In this document: piece by piece, positions 8,326-16,639 of the stretch
How the letters are laid out: every line of letters begins with the position of its first letter
Numbering within the stretch: position 1 is the first letter of the stretch
Assembly: GCF_003751805.1 (NCBI RefSeq)
Contig: NZ_RKHQ01000001.1
Span: forward strand, 1,984,001-2,048,000
DNA: 64,000 bases
Source: Salana multivorans
Lineage (GTDB): Bacteria > Actinomycetota > Actinomycetes > Actinomycetales > Beutenbergiaceae
Direction of reading: 5' to 3'
Translations under genes and position numbers: made by a program
Notes under the pieces: generated by a model
Databases searched by the model: none
Told to the model about the DNA's origin: nothing
The model's input: the letters and a program-made list of their open reading frames with translations, nothing else

Positions 8326-10308
8326 CTAGTGCCCCGTGGCGGCATCGCGCCGCAGGACGGTGACCTCGAACGGCGCGAGGGTGAGGGTGTGCTCGCTCCC
8401 GGATGCTCGTGCGCCGGGCCCGCGGTGCAACGGGGTCGCGGTCCGCAGGACGCCGTCGCGGACGGTCGGGCGCACCGTGACCTCGTCGGCGCTGACGTTG
8501 ATGAACCAGGTGAGCGCGTGTCCGTCGGGGTGGTGGAGCTCACCGGTGAGGACCCGAGGGTCTCCGGAGGTCACCGGGGGAAGGGCGTCCGCGAGGACGG
8601 CGAGCGCCCGGTACAGGCGCCAGGTGTCCTCGGGATTGACCTCGCGCCGCTGGGCCGCCATGAACTCGACGGGGGCTGCGCACAGGATCGCGGCGCCCCT
8701 CCCCAGCGGGTTCGCGGTGAGGAGGGGTGCTCCCTCCCCGTCGACGGCGAGGACCCGTGCGCTGGTCGAGGTCAGCGGGAGCCGGTTGCGGGCCTCGTCG
8801 TTGCCCCCGGTGGCGAACGAGAGCTCGTCCCCGGCGACCAGGTCGCCCAGCCCGTCGACGAACGTGGCGGCCAGCGGGCCGGGTGGCAGCGACTCGACGA
8901 GCCCGTAGCGCGAGTGGTGGCGGACGCCGAAGGTCTCCTCGACCCACGGCCACCACGATGCCCGGTGGGTCAGGTGGTCGCCCGTGAAGTGCGAGGCGTA
9001 GACGACGGCCCCGGCCTCGGCCAGCTCGCGCAGCCGACGCCAGGAGGGCGCCGTGAGCTGCTTCGTCGAGGGCACGAGGTAGAGCCTGGCTCCCGCCGGG
9101 ATGCCGTCGCCCTCTCGAACGAGCACCGGGTCGAGACCGGCCTCTCGTGCCGCGATGTAGGAGTGTCGCGTCGCTTCCACCGCGGCGGTGAGGTCGCGAG
9201 GGTGGACGAAGGGCGTCGGACGGTCGAGGATCTCCGGCACGACGATCGCGACGTCGGTCGCCGGACGACCCGCCAGCTCCACGTCCGCCTCGCGGAGGAA
9301 CGAGGCGAAGCGCAGCATCTCCCGTGCGGCCGGCTTGGGCTCCCCGTGCGTGTCGACGATGCCGAAGTGCATCTCCTGCGGGTGGTGACGGTAGGGGTCG
9401 CGATCCCCGAGGTGGTCGTAGTCGGTGTTGTTCCAGGCGAGCCACCCGCTGGCTCCGGCGAGGAGCGTGTGGTGCAGCGACTGCCGGTAGTAGTGGGCGA
9501 TGTTCTCGTCGGAGGCGTAGGAGCTGGTGGCCCCGAACTCCTCGAGGACGATGGGTTTGCCGGTGAAGTCGAGGAGCTCGCAGACGTAGGCGGCGCCCAG
9601 GAGCTGGGAGACCTGGTCCTTCTCCATCCGGTACACGTGCGGTCCGACGAAGTCGATGGTCTCCGCGAGGTCGCGCACCCGGAAGCCGTTGTCGACGCCG
9701 GTGATCTCGACGCCCCAGGCGCCGTCCCCGAGCGACACCGGCTGCGTGGCGCCCCCCGCGCGCAGGGCGGAGACGATCAGCTCGGCCCACGCCGCGACGT
9801 CCGCTGCCTCGACCGAGCCGACGCCGCGAGTGACGGGGTCGAGGTAGATCGGCATCTCGTTGCTCACCAGCCACGCCGCGACGGCGGGATGGGCCCCGAA
9901 GCGCTCGGCGAGTCGACGGGCGAACCAGGACTGGGCGGCGACGAAGCGCACGTCGGTGAGCAGGTCGCGTCCGGCCCGCCAGGAGGGATCCCAGTTCTGT
10001 CCGGACATGTGCCCGACGATGAACGTCGGGATCGTCGACATGCCGCGCCTGGCGTGTGCGTCGAGGAAGTCCTCGTAGCGCGCGATGACGTCCTCGTCGA
10101 GCTGGTGCTCTCCGGGCATCGCGTCGGGCCAGAAGAGGAACGAGCGAGTCACGGTCATGCCGTGGTCCCGCATCTGGTCGAGCTCCGAGCCGACGAGGTC
10201 GGCGTCGTACTCGACCCACATCCGGGGCCCCCCGGAGCGCGACCAGAAGTTCACGCCCACCAGAAGGGGATGGTCGGCACTGAATGCGTGCCGTTGCCGC
10301 TGAATCAC
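8326..10308 (-). CDS. GH5/beta-mannanase-like glycoside hydrolase, cytoplasmic
   Basis: A 660-residue clan-A-like hydrolase, first gene of the operon. The TIM barrel holds the probable acid/base E151 (WLVSNEMP) and nucleophile E257 (PIVLEEFGA). A beta-galactosidase-trimerisation-like domain (about residues 360-560, around VPSTKQLTAPSWRRL) and a beta-rich C-terminal domain follow. It resembles the COG3934 endo-beta-mannanase group more than secreted cellulases. No signal peptide is seen, so it acts on imported oligosaccharides. The start is GTG at 10308, chosen because AAGGAG lies 6 nt upstream. A full promoter lies just before it. The exact linkage cleaved is uncertain. Confidence 0.82.
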   Translation of the reverse strand: MIQRQRHAFSADHPLLVGVNFWSRSGGPRMWVEYDADLVGSELDQMRDHGMTVTRSFLFWPDAMPGEHQLDEDVIARYEDFLDAHARRGMSTIPTFIVGHMSGQNWDPSWRAGRDLLTDVRFVAAQSWFARRLAERFGAHPAVAAWLVSNEMPIYLDPVTRGVGSVEAADVAAWAELIVSALRAGGATQPVSLGDGAWGVEITGVDNGFRVRDLAETIDFVGPHVYRMEKDQVSQLLGAAYVCELLDFTGKPIVLEEFGATSSYASDENIAHYYRQSLHHTLLAGASGWLAWNNTDYDHLGDRDPYRHHPQEMHFGIVDTHGEPKPAAREMLRFASFLREADVELAGRPATDVAIVVPEILDRPTPFVHPRDLTAAVEATRHSYIAAREAGLDPVLVREGDGIPAGARLYLVPSTKQLTAPSWRRLRELAEAGAVVYASHFTGDHLTHRASWWPWVEETFGVRHHSRYGLVESLPPGPLAATFVDGLGDLVAGDELSFATGGNDEARNRLPLTSTSARVLAVDGEGAPLLTANPLGRGAAILCAAPVEFMAAQRREVNPEDTWRLYRALAVLADALPPVTSGDPRVLTGELHHPDGHALTWFINVSADEVTVRPTVRDGVLRTATPLHRGPGARASGSEHTLTLAPFEVTVLRRDAATGH

Positions 10309-10328
10309 GTCTCGCTCCTTCACGAGTA

Positions 10329-10370
10329 GACCGGTCCACCTAGCGTAGGTGGACCGGTCCCCCTCGTCAA
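10329..10370 (-). promoter_or_regulatory. Operon promoter with paired GACCGGTC operator
   Basis: On the minus strand TTGACG (10370-10365) is followed by exactly 17 bp and TACGCT (10347-10342), a good primary-sigma promoter. A perfect 14-bp inverted repeat with a GCG centre (10329-10359) spans the spacer, the -10 box and the expected transcription start. It contains the 8-bp palindrome GACCGGTC twice (10352-10359 and 10329-10336), 23 bp apart. Steric repression by the LacI-family protein of the same operon is the simplest reading. Confidence 0.75.
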
Positions 10371-10486
10371 GGGCGTCCCTCGGGCGGGCTGGTTCTCGGC
10401 GCTGTCGTCCGCCCGTCGACGTCCGGCGAGCGCGCCCGAGGTCAGCCCCCGCCGCGTCCATCGGCCGACCGCGAGGCGTGGGTGGC

Positions 10487-11578
10487 TCAGCTGGTGCTCC
10501 GGCCCTCGCTCGGAGCCGGGCCGTCCTGCCACTGCGAGAACTCCTCGAGCTTGAGGTAGAGGTCGTCGAGCATGAGCCGCGTGTCGAGACGGGAGTAGAC
10601 CCGCATCTCCCGTGCGCCCGGCGCGTCGAGATACGAGCCGTCGGGAGCGATCCTCGGCGTGGGTCGCGCGTGCCACGAGCTGGACGCGGGGTCCGGCTCG
10701 AACGCCGACCGCAGCGCGCTCAGGAGGACGAGGGGCGAGTCTCCGAGGACGTAGGACTCGGGGAGCGGCTCTCGGACGTCGGGCGCCCGGTGGTACGCGG
10801 ACCGGACCATCCCGTAGAGGAAGCCGCCGAGCCGCCCGGAGCGTCCGACCCGCCGGCGCAGCTCGGTCTCCGAGACGAGGCACTGGCGGTAGGCGTCGCG
10901 CGGAACCTGCCAGATCCGCAGGGGCTGGGTGTCGAACACGACCTGTGCCGCCGGGACGTCGAAGCCGAGGTTGCACTCCACCCCGCTCGCTCCGGGCGGC
11001 GCCGCCGCCTGCCCCGGGTGCTCGCCGCCTCCGATCCAGACCAGGAGGATGCGCTCGGCGATCCGGGGCTCGACGAGCAGCGCGGTTGCGAGATCGGTGA
11101 GGCCGCCGCCGGCCAGGTAGAGCAGCGGCTGCTCCGGGCTCGCCAGCATCGCGCTGCCGATGATCGCGGCCGTCGCGGCTGACGGAGCGGGCGAGCCGGG
11201 GGCCGGGAGCGGGTCCGGTGAGCCCCGGTGGATCAGCTCGGTCGACGCCAGGCCCATCCGGGCGAACAGATCGAGTGCGGCAAGCTCGCCGTCGCGTGCC
11301 GTGTCGGGGGAGCTCGCGTGGCGACCGGTTCTCGGCAGCCGCGACCCGACGACGGCCGCGATCCGCACGCTGGGTGAGAGCAGGTGGTGGGCGAGCTGGT
11401 AGAGGCCGTCGGGGTCACCCGAGTAGTCGTTGTCCAGCACGACGCTGGTGCGCCCGCCGGGATGCTCCTCGTGCTCGCGCCACGGCGTCTGCCCGATCGT
11501 CCAGGTGCGGCTGCCGACGGGCGGCGCGGGAGGGTCCGGTCGGCGGGCACCGGTGCGTGACTCGACCGACGGCGACAC
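10487..11578 (-). CDS. Nucleoside hydrolase-like protein
   Basis: A 363-residue protein with an N-terminal VVLDNDYSGDPDGLYQLAHHLLS segment. This corresponds to the calcium-binding DxDxxxDD signature of inosine-uridine nucleoside hydrolases, here slightly altered. The loop LLYLAGGGLTDLATAL also fits the family. These enzymes cleave the N-glycosidic bond of ribonucleosides, but many relatives have other ribosyl substrates. The start is GTG at 11578 with GGAGGAGG 7 nt upstream. It lies 45 bp downstream of purF on the same strand, perhaps co-transcribed, which would fit purine salvage. The changed signature and a C-terminal extension make the substrate uncertain. Confidence 0.75.
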   Translation of the reverse strand: MSPSVESRTGARRPDPPAPPVGSRTWTIGQTPWREHEEHPGGRTSVVLDNDYSGDPDGLYQLAHHLLSPSVRIAAVVGSRLPRTGRHASSPDTARDGELAALDLFARMGLASTELIHRGSPDPLPAPGSPAPSAATAAIIGSAMLASPEQPLLYLAGGGLTDLATALLVEPRIAERILLVWIGGGEHPGQAAAPPGASGVECNLGFDVPAAQVVFDTQPLRIWQVPRDAYRQCLVSETELRRRVGRSGRLGGFLYGMVRSAYHRAPDVREPLPESYVLGDSPLVLLSALRSAFEPDPASSSWHARPTPRIAPDGSYLDAPGAREMRVYSRLDTRLMLDDLYLKLEEFSQWQDGPAPSEGRSTS

Positions 11579-11623
11579 GGTGGGTCCTCCTCCCTCGGGA
11601 CGGGGTTCGGGCTTCGCTCCGGG

Positions 11624-13084
11624 TCAGGAGACGGTCGTCTCCTCGACCCAGCGCAGGTACTCCTCGTCGACGCGACCGGCGACGTAGCGCCCGTCGAAGC
11701 AGCTCATCTCGAGGTCCGTGACGGTGCTCTGCCCCGCCAGGATCGCGTTCTTCATGTCCTCGACCTCCTGGTACACCAGGTGGTCGGCCCCGAGGACGTC
11801 GTTCGCCTCCGGGATCGTGCGCCCGTGGGCGATGAGCTCGGCGCGGCTCGGCATGTTGATGCCGTAGACGTGGGGGAACCGGACGGGCGGGGCCGCCGAC
11901 GCGAAGGTCACCCGCCGCGCCCCGGCCTGGCGCGCCATCTCGACGATCTCGCGCGAGGTCGTGCCGCGCACGATCGAGTCGTCGACGATGAGCACCGACT
12001 TCCCGCGGAACTCGCCCGGCATCGCGTTGAGCTTCTGCCGGACGGACTTCTTGCGCGCCGCCTGCCCCGGCATGATGAACGTCCGCCCGACGTACCGGTT
12101 CTTGTAGAAGCCCTCGCGGTACTCCAGCCCGAGCCGCCGGGCGACCTGCATGGCGGAGGGTCGCGCCGAGTCGGGGATCGGCATGACGACGTCGATGTCA
12201 TCCATCGGGGAGTACCTGGCGATCGTCGCGGCGAGCGAGTCGCCGAGCCGCAGGCGCGCGTCGTAGACCGAGATGCCGTTCATGGTCGAGTCGGGGCGCG
12301 CGAGGTAGACGTACTCGAACGAGCACGGGATGAGCCGGGGCGCCGGGTGGCACTGCTTGCGGATCATCTCGCCGCCGAGCGTGATGAAGACGGCCTCGCC
12401 CGGGGCGATGTCGCCGACCACGTCGTACCCGGACGCCTCGGGGACGAGCGACTCGGACGCGACGACCCAGTCGGCGCCCGTGAGCGTCGACTCGCGGCGA
12501 CCGAGGACGAGCGGGCGGATGCCGTTCGGGTCGCGGAACGCGAGCAGGCCGTAGCCGGCGATCATCGCGATGACGGCGTAGGAGCCCTCGACCCGCTCGT
12601 GCAGCCGCTCCACCGCCGTGAAGATCTGGTCGGTGTCCAGGTGCGTGCCGGAGATGACGGCCTGGAGCTCCGTCGCGAGCACGTTGAGGAGCAGCTCCGT
12701 GTCGGACTGCGTGTTCATGTGCCGCCGGTCGACGTCGAACAGGTCGCCGCGCAGCTCGCGCACGTTCGTCAGGTTGCCGTTGTGGACGAGCATGATCCCG
12801 TACGGCGCGTTGACGTAGAAGGGCTGGCTCTCCTCCTCGGCGCTCGCCTTGCCGGCCGTCGCGTACCGGACGTGGCCGATGCCCATCGTGCCGAGCAGCT
12901 TGCGCATGTCCCGGGTCCGGTAGGCCTCGCGGACCTGGCCCTTGGCCCGGGCGAGGTGGAACACGCTCCCCTCGGCGGTCGCGATCCCGGTGGAGTCCTG
13001 CCCGCGATGCTGGAGGAGGCCGAGGCTGTCGTAGATGAGTTGCGCGACCGGCTCGTTCGAGACGGCGCCCACGATGCCGCACAT
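11624..13084 (-). CDS. purF: Amidophosphoribosyltransferase
   Basis: A 486-residue enzyme catalysing the first committed step of purine synthesis (PRPP + glutamine to phosphoribosylamine). The class II glutaminase domain begins MCGIVGAVSN, so the catalytic nucleophile is Cys2, exposed when Met is removed. HNGNLTNVRELR and the PRPP-binding loop VLIVDDSIVRGTTSREI are intact. The start at 13084 sits 11 nt after GGAG. No long propeptide is needed. In many actinobacteria purF and purM are adjacent. Here purM lies 8 kb away on the other strand. Confidence 0.96.
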   Translation of the reverse strand: MCGIVGAVSNEPVAQLIYDSLGLLQHRGQDSTGIATAEGSVFHLARAKGQVREAYRTRDMRKLLGTMGIGHVRYATAGKASAEEESQPFYVNAPYGIMLVHNGNLTNVRELRGDLFDVDRRHMNTQSDTELLLNVLATELQAVISGTHLDTDQIFTAVERLHERVEGSYAVIAMIAGYGLLAFRDPNGIRPLVLGRRESTLTGADWVVASESLVPEASGYDVVGDIAPGEAVFITLGGEMIRKQCHPAPRLIPCSFEYVYLARPDSTMNGISVYDARLRLGDSLAATIARYSPMDDIDVVMPIPDSARPSAMQVARRLGLEYREGFYKNRYVGRTFIMPGQAARKKSVRQKLNAMPGEFRGKSVLIVDDSIVRGTTSREIVEMARQAGARRVTFASAAPPVRFPHVYGINMPSRAELIAHGRTIPEANDVLGADHLVYQEVEDMKNAILAGQSTVTDLEMSCFDGRYVAGRVDEEYLRWVEETTVS

Positions 13085-13192
13085 GTCGGGGTGTGCTCCA
13101 AGGATGGGGGCTGGCGTGACGAACCATTCTGTCACGCGCCCGCCGTCCGCCGTCGCCCGGCCCCGCTCGTCGTCGGCCGATAGCATGCCTTC

Positions 13193-13294
13193 GTGGTCGC
13201 CACGCTCGCGGCCGATGACTTCGTGGGGGATCCGTGCCAACCTTCCTGCCGACGACGACCCGCGCAACGCGAGTGGTCGCCACGCTCGCGGCCG
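13193..13294. repeat. 22-bp direct repeat around the lipoprotein start
   Basis: An identical 22-bp stretch occurs at 13193-13214 and 13273-13294, 80 bp apart. It begins GTGGTCGCCACGCTC and ends GCGGCCG. The second copy encodes VVATLAA of the signal peptide and the first is upstream of the start codon. This looks like a short tandem duplication. Confidence 0.7.
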
Positions 13295-13968
13295 CGACAC
13301 TCCTGGGGGCGTGCGGGTCGAGCACTCCGGAGCCCGCGACGGCGGTGATCAACGGGACGACGGTTCCCTCGGCACTCGACGGCTTCGCTCTTCTGCACGG
13401 CACGACGCTCGACGCGATCGCTGCGCAGACGTGCGCCGACGGCTGGGCCTACGGCATCGACGTCTACGACTGGACGACGAACCCCGGGGCGACGACGGAT
13501 GCGCCGATCCCGGCGCCCTCCACGGACGAGGCTTTCTCCTATCAGCCGTTCTTCTACATCGACTCGAGCTCGCCCCTTGCCTCGGCGGACGCAGCCGGGC
13601 CGGGCGTGGGGGACGGACCCGCCGGCTCGTCGATGATCGTCCAGACCGGCGCCGGGCCGGGTCCTGACTGCAGCGACCTTCCCGACTTCCTGGTCGTCGT
13701 CGCCTTCACCTACGCGTCGGCGAAGGATGCGGCTGCGGTGTTCAGCACCGCGCTCGGTGACGAGGAGACCGCCGACGACGGGATCGCGTGCGGCTCGCCG
13801 GCCACGTCCAGCGCCGGCTGCTGGATGCTGCACACGGACACGATCTGGGCCGCGGTTCTCGCCCCGGAGGGCGGCTTCGCGCCGCCGGTCGTCGACCGCG
13901 AGGCGCTGACGGACGCGTTGACGTCGGTCGTCGAGGCGGCCGGCAGCGGGAGCTCGTCCGAGCCGTAG
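13234..13968 (+). CDS. Hypothetical secreted lipoprotein
   Basis: A 244-residue protein with a typical lipoprotein signal: a positively charged start, a hydrophobic core VVATLAAATLLGAC, and the lipobox cysteine at about residue 27. The mature part is acidic, rich in Ala, Ser, Pro and Gly, and has several cysteines (CADGW, DCSDL, IACGS, GCWML) that may pair as disulfides. I recognise no domain. The GTG start at 13234 follows a GGGGGA run. It is divergent from purF and convergent with the histidine kinase gene, from which only 5 bp separate it. Function unknown. Confidence 0.75.
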   Translation: MPTFLPTTTRATRVVATLAAATLLGACGSSTPEPATAVINGTTVPSALDGFALLHGTTLDAIAAQTCADGWAYGIDVYDWTTNPGATTDAPIPAPSTDEAFSYQPFFYIDSSSPLASADAAGPGVGDGPAGSSMIVQTGAGPGPDCSDLPDFLVVVAFTYASAKDAAAVFSTALGDEETADDGIACGSPATSSAGCWMLHTDTIWAAVLAPEGGFAPPVVDREALTDALTSVVEAAGSGSSSEP

Positions 13969-13973
13969 ACCGG

Positions 13974-16367
13974 TCACGGGCCCGCGCTCGACCGCCCGAC
14001 GTCGGGGAACACGGCAAGGGCGACGGCGAGGTCGGCGGACGCCTCGACGGCGACCTCGACCCCGACTGCGCCCGGCCCCGGCGCGCGACCGGACGCGTCG
14101 AGGGCGACCAGCGCCCGCGGCGGGCCGGTGATCGTGAGCTGCAGCCCGTCGTGGACGGGGAACACCGACGCCATGACGACGTCGCCGGTCCCGGCCGCCT
14201 CGATGACGGTCCTGATCGTCCCCGAGACGGCGAGCGCCACGGCCTCGTCCTCGGTGTCCCGGTCGCCGAGGCGCAGCGTGCACGAGACGCTCCGGTCGCG
14301 AGCGAGCCGCAGCAGGGGGACGAGGTGGTGGCCGAGGTGCACCAGCTCGGGGCTGATCGGCAGGAGCTGGCGCAGGTGTCGCTCCTCCTCGTCGCAGGCC
14401 CGGCGGGTCGCGGCGTCGACCGGGTTGCTCCGCCCGTCGGCGATGGCGCGCAGCAGGGCGACGGCGGGCTCGAGGCCGGCATCGACCCAGCGCAGGTAGC
14501 TGAGCTGGGCCGCCCGCTCCGCGGCCTCGGCGATCTGCGCCTCGGCGGCGCGGCCGCGGACGTCGGCGGTGCGCCGCGCCAGCGCCTCCGCGACGCGCTG
14601 CGCCCGAGCCCAGAACGCCGCGAACACGATCCCGACGGCCGCGGCGACGGCGACGTTGCCGGACGCCGTCGGCGAGTGGGGAAGGACGAGGGCCGCGATC
14701 GCGGCGGCGACGCCCGTCCAGGCGAGCGCCAGGGCCACCAGGACCCGGGTGCTGGGCCGGGTCGAGAGGAGGAGGATCGCCGGGCCCGTCGCCGCGAGCG
14801 CCTGCCAGTCGATGACGTGATCGGTGCCGAACCCCGACGCGGCGGCGGACAGGGCGAACACCGCGCAGGTCGCGACGATCAGTCCCGTCCGGCCGAGCCA
14901 GGTCGGCGAGCGCCGCGCCCAGGTCCGCGCGCCGAGCCAGGCGAGCGCCATGATCGCGATCATCGGCAGCAGGACGTCGAGCCGCCGCGTCCCCCCGTTC
15001 ACGGTGAGCACCACCCCGACGGCCGTGACCCCTAGCCCCCACAGCAGCCCGGCCCGGTGGTTGAGGTTCGTCAGGAGGATCTCGACGTCCAGCGGGAACG
15101 ACGGCCGCCCGGCGCTGGCCGCCTCGCCCGCGCCGCTCGCGTCGTCGGTGCCCCCGGCGTCCGGCTCCGGCCGCAGCGCCACCCCGAGCTCGACGCTCGT
15201 CCCGGCACCGGGCGCCGTGCGGATCCGCGCCGTGAACCCGCCGGCGCGGGCCCGGGTCGCGATCGACCGGTCGATCCCGCGCCCCTCGGGGACGTCGCCG
15301 TCGAAGCCGACCCCCTCGTCGCGGACCTCGATCGTGAGCCGGCCGGCGTCGACGGCGGTGGAGACGACGACGGACGCGGCGCCGGAGTGCTTCGTCGCGT
15401 TGCGGCGCGCCTCGTGCACCGCGCCGACGATGCCGGCGACCGTCCTGCGGTCGAGGCGCCGGGTGAGGGCGTCGAGGGACGCGTCGTCGAGCCCGCGGCG
15501 CTCGACGGGCAGGCCCGAGGCCGCGAGCGCGTCCCGCAGCGTCCGGTCCTCCCCGGCGAGGTCCCGGCGCTCGCGGACGAGGGAGTCCAGGAGCACGACG
15601 TCGTGGGCGCACTGCTCGCGGACCTGGTCGACGTCGGCGGTCGCGGCGCCGCCGCGCGCGATCGCGCCGAGGGTGTTGATCGCCGTGTCGTGCAGGACGG
15701 CCGCGTCCTCGGCGATCTGCGCGCTCAGCCGCCGGGTGACCGCGGCCTGCGCCATCGTCCGCTCCGCCGCGGCGACGTCGGCATCGGCGGTCGCGGTCAG
15801 CGCGAGGACCGAGCGCAGCCCCCAGCGGAGCGCGACGATGATCGCGATCTGCGTCACGACGACGGTGATCGGCATCGCCGGCCCCCACTCCGGGAGCAGG
15901 AGCGCGACGGTGGCGGCGACCGCGACGGCCGCGAGGACCACCTGCGCGACGGCCCGCCCGCGCAGCTCGAGGAACCCGGCCGTGAGACTGGCGAAGTTGG
16001 TCTGCCAGCAGGCGGCGAGGACCAGGACCGAGCTCGGGTGGCCACCCGCCACCAGCGCCCAGGCGCTCAGCGCGGCCATCGCCCCCGCGACGAACCAGAC
16101 CGGGAGCCGGCGACGCGAGTAGCCGGCGACCAGCGCGTACCCCCCGAGGGCCGCGCAGGCCGTCGCGAGCTGCCACGCCCCCCACCCCAGCGATGCCAGC
16201 GCGGCGAGGACCATGACGACCTGCCAGTCGGCGACGAGCGTGAGCGCCACCCGCCGGACGGTTCGCCGCAGCGACTCCGACGCCCACCCGGGACCGTCCG
16301 CCACCAGGGACTCGATGAGTCGGGGAGCCAGGTAGCGCGGCGCGCCGTCGGGAGTCGACGGGGACAT
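13974..16367 (-). CDS. Membrane histidine kinase with two kinase-like halves
   Basis: A 797-residue protein of unusual build. The first half has membrane helices (about residues 47-190), then a HisKA_3-like dimerisation helix with the probable phosphorylated H226 (VLHDTAINTL). A HATPase_c domain follows with N-box E319/N323 (HEARRNATKHSGA) and G boxes DEGVGFD and EGRGID. The second half (from about residue 415) repeats membrane helices and a coiled region, but its last domain lacks a clear N-box and phosphohistidine, so it appears catalytically dead. The start at 16367 follows GTGAGG. The response regulator at 19421-20164, across the surface-protein gene, is the likely partner. Confidence 0.82.
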   Translation of the reverse strand: MSPSTPDGAPRYLAPRLIESLVADGPGWASESLRRTVRRVALTLVADWQVVMVLAALASLGWGAWQLATACAALGGYALVAGYSRRRLPVWFVAGAMAALSAWALVAGGHPSSVLVLAACWQTNFASLTAGFLELRGRAVAQVVLAAVAVAATVALLLPEWGPAMPITVVVTQIAIIVALRWGLRSVLALTATADADVAAAERTMAQAAVTRRLSAQIAEDAAVLHDTAINTLGAIARGGAATADVDQVREQCAHDVVLLDSLVRERRDLAGEDRTLRDALAASGLPVERRGLDDASLDALTRRLDRRTVAGIVGAVHEARRNATKHSGAASVVVSTAVDAGRLTIEVRDEGVGFDGDVPEGRGIDRSIATRARAGGFTARIRTAPGAGTSVELGVALRPEPDAGGTDDASGAGEAASAGRPSFPLDVEILLTNLNHRAGLLWGLGVTAVGVVLTVNGGTRRLDVLLPMIAIMALAWLGARTWARRSPTWLGRTGLIVATCAVFALSAAASGFGTDHVIDWQALAATGPAILLLSTRPSTRVLVALALAWTGVAAAIAALVLPHSPTASGNVAVAAAVGIVFAAFWARAQRVAEALARRTADVRGRAAEAQIAEAAERAAQLSYLRWVDAGLEPAVALLRAIADGRSNPVDAATRRACDEEERHLRQLLPISPELVHLGHHLVPLLRLARDRSVSCTLRLGDRDTEDEAVALAVSGTIRTVIEAAGTGDVVMASVFPVHDGLQLTITGPPRALVALDASGRAPGPGAVGVEVAVEASADLAVALAVFPDVGRSSAGP

Positions 16368-16429
16368 CGCCTCACCCCTGCTTCCAGCCGAGCCCCCGCT
16401 CCCTGAGCCATCCGCGAGAAAGAGTAGCC

Positions 16430-16489
16430 GAGTGGGCCGGCAAAGACGCCGGCGAGTGGATATGACCCCCGTTCGGGGGTCCTTTTCCC
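16430..16489 (+). ncRNA. Candidate structured leader with terminator-like hairpin
   Basis: GAGTGG, then GCCGGC-AAAGAC-GCCGGC, then GAGTGG occupy 16430-16459. They are followed by GACCCCC-GTTC-GGGGGTC and CTTTTCCCC (16464-16489), which looks like a factor-independent terminator on the plus strand. No plus-strand gene ends here: the kinase gene to the left runs away and the surface protein starts at 16640. A regulated 5' leader (attenuator or riboregulator) is possible. It matches no riboswitch class I can name. Confidence 0.4.
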
Positions 16490-16639
16490 CGCGACGTTTG
16501 CCGCCCGGCGAGACGCGCCCCTTTACTCGAACCAGGACTGTGGGCAGGGGTGGGGAGACGACCGTTCTTCTCGATGTCGTTGCCAGTTTCTCGCGGTTCT
16601 CATTCACTTCGAGCTCATATCGACGAGGGAGACCAATCA

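Noticed and set aside
13132-16287. A 1051-codon minus-strand frame over the lipoprotein and kinase region
   Set aside because: It covers the kinase gene in another frame and the lipoprotein antisense. The real kinase frame has clear HATPase motifs.
16430-16489. c-di-GMP (GEMM) riboswitch before the surface protein
   Set aside because: GCAAAGNCGCC recalls part of the consensus, but the conserved tetraloop-receptor and other arms are not recognisable. Kept only as an unnamed structured leader.
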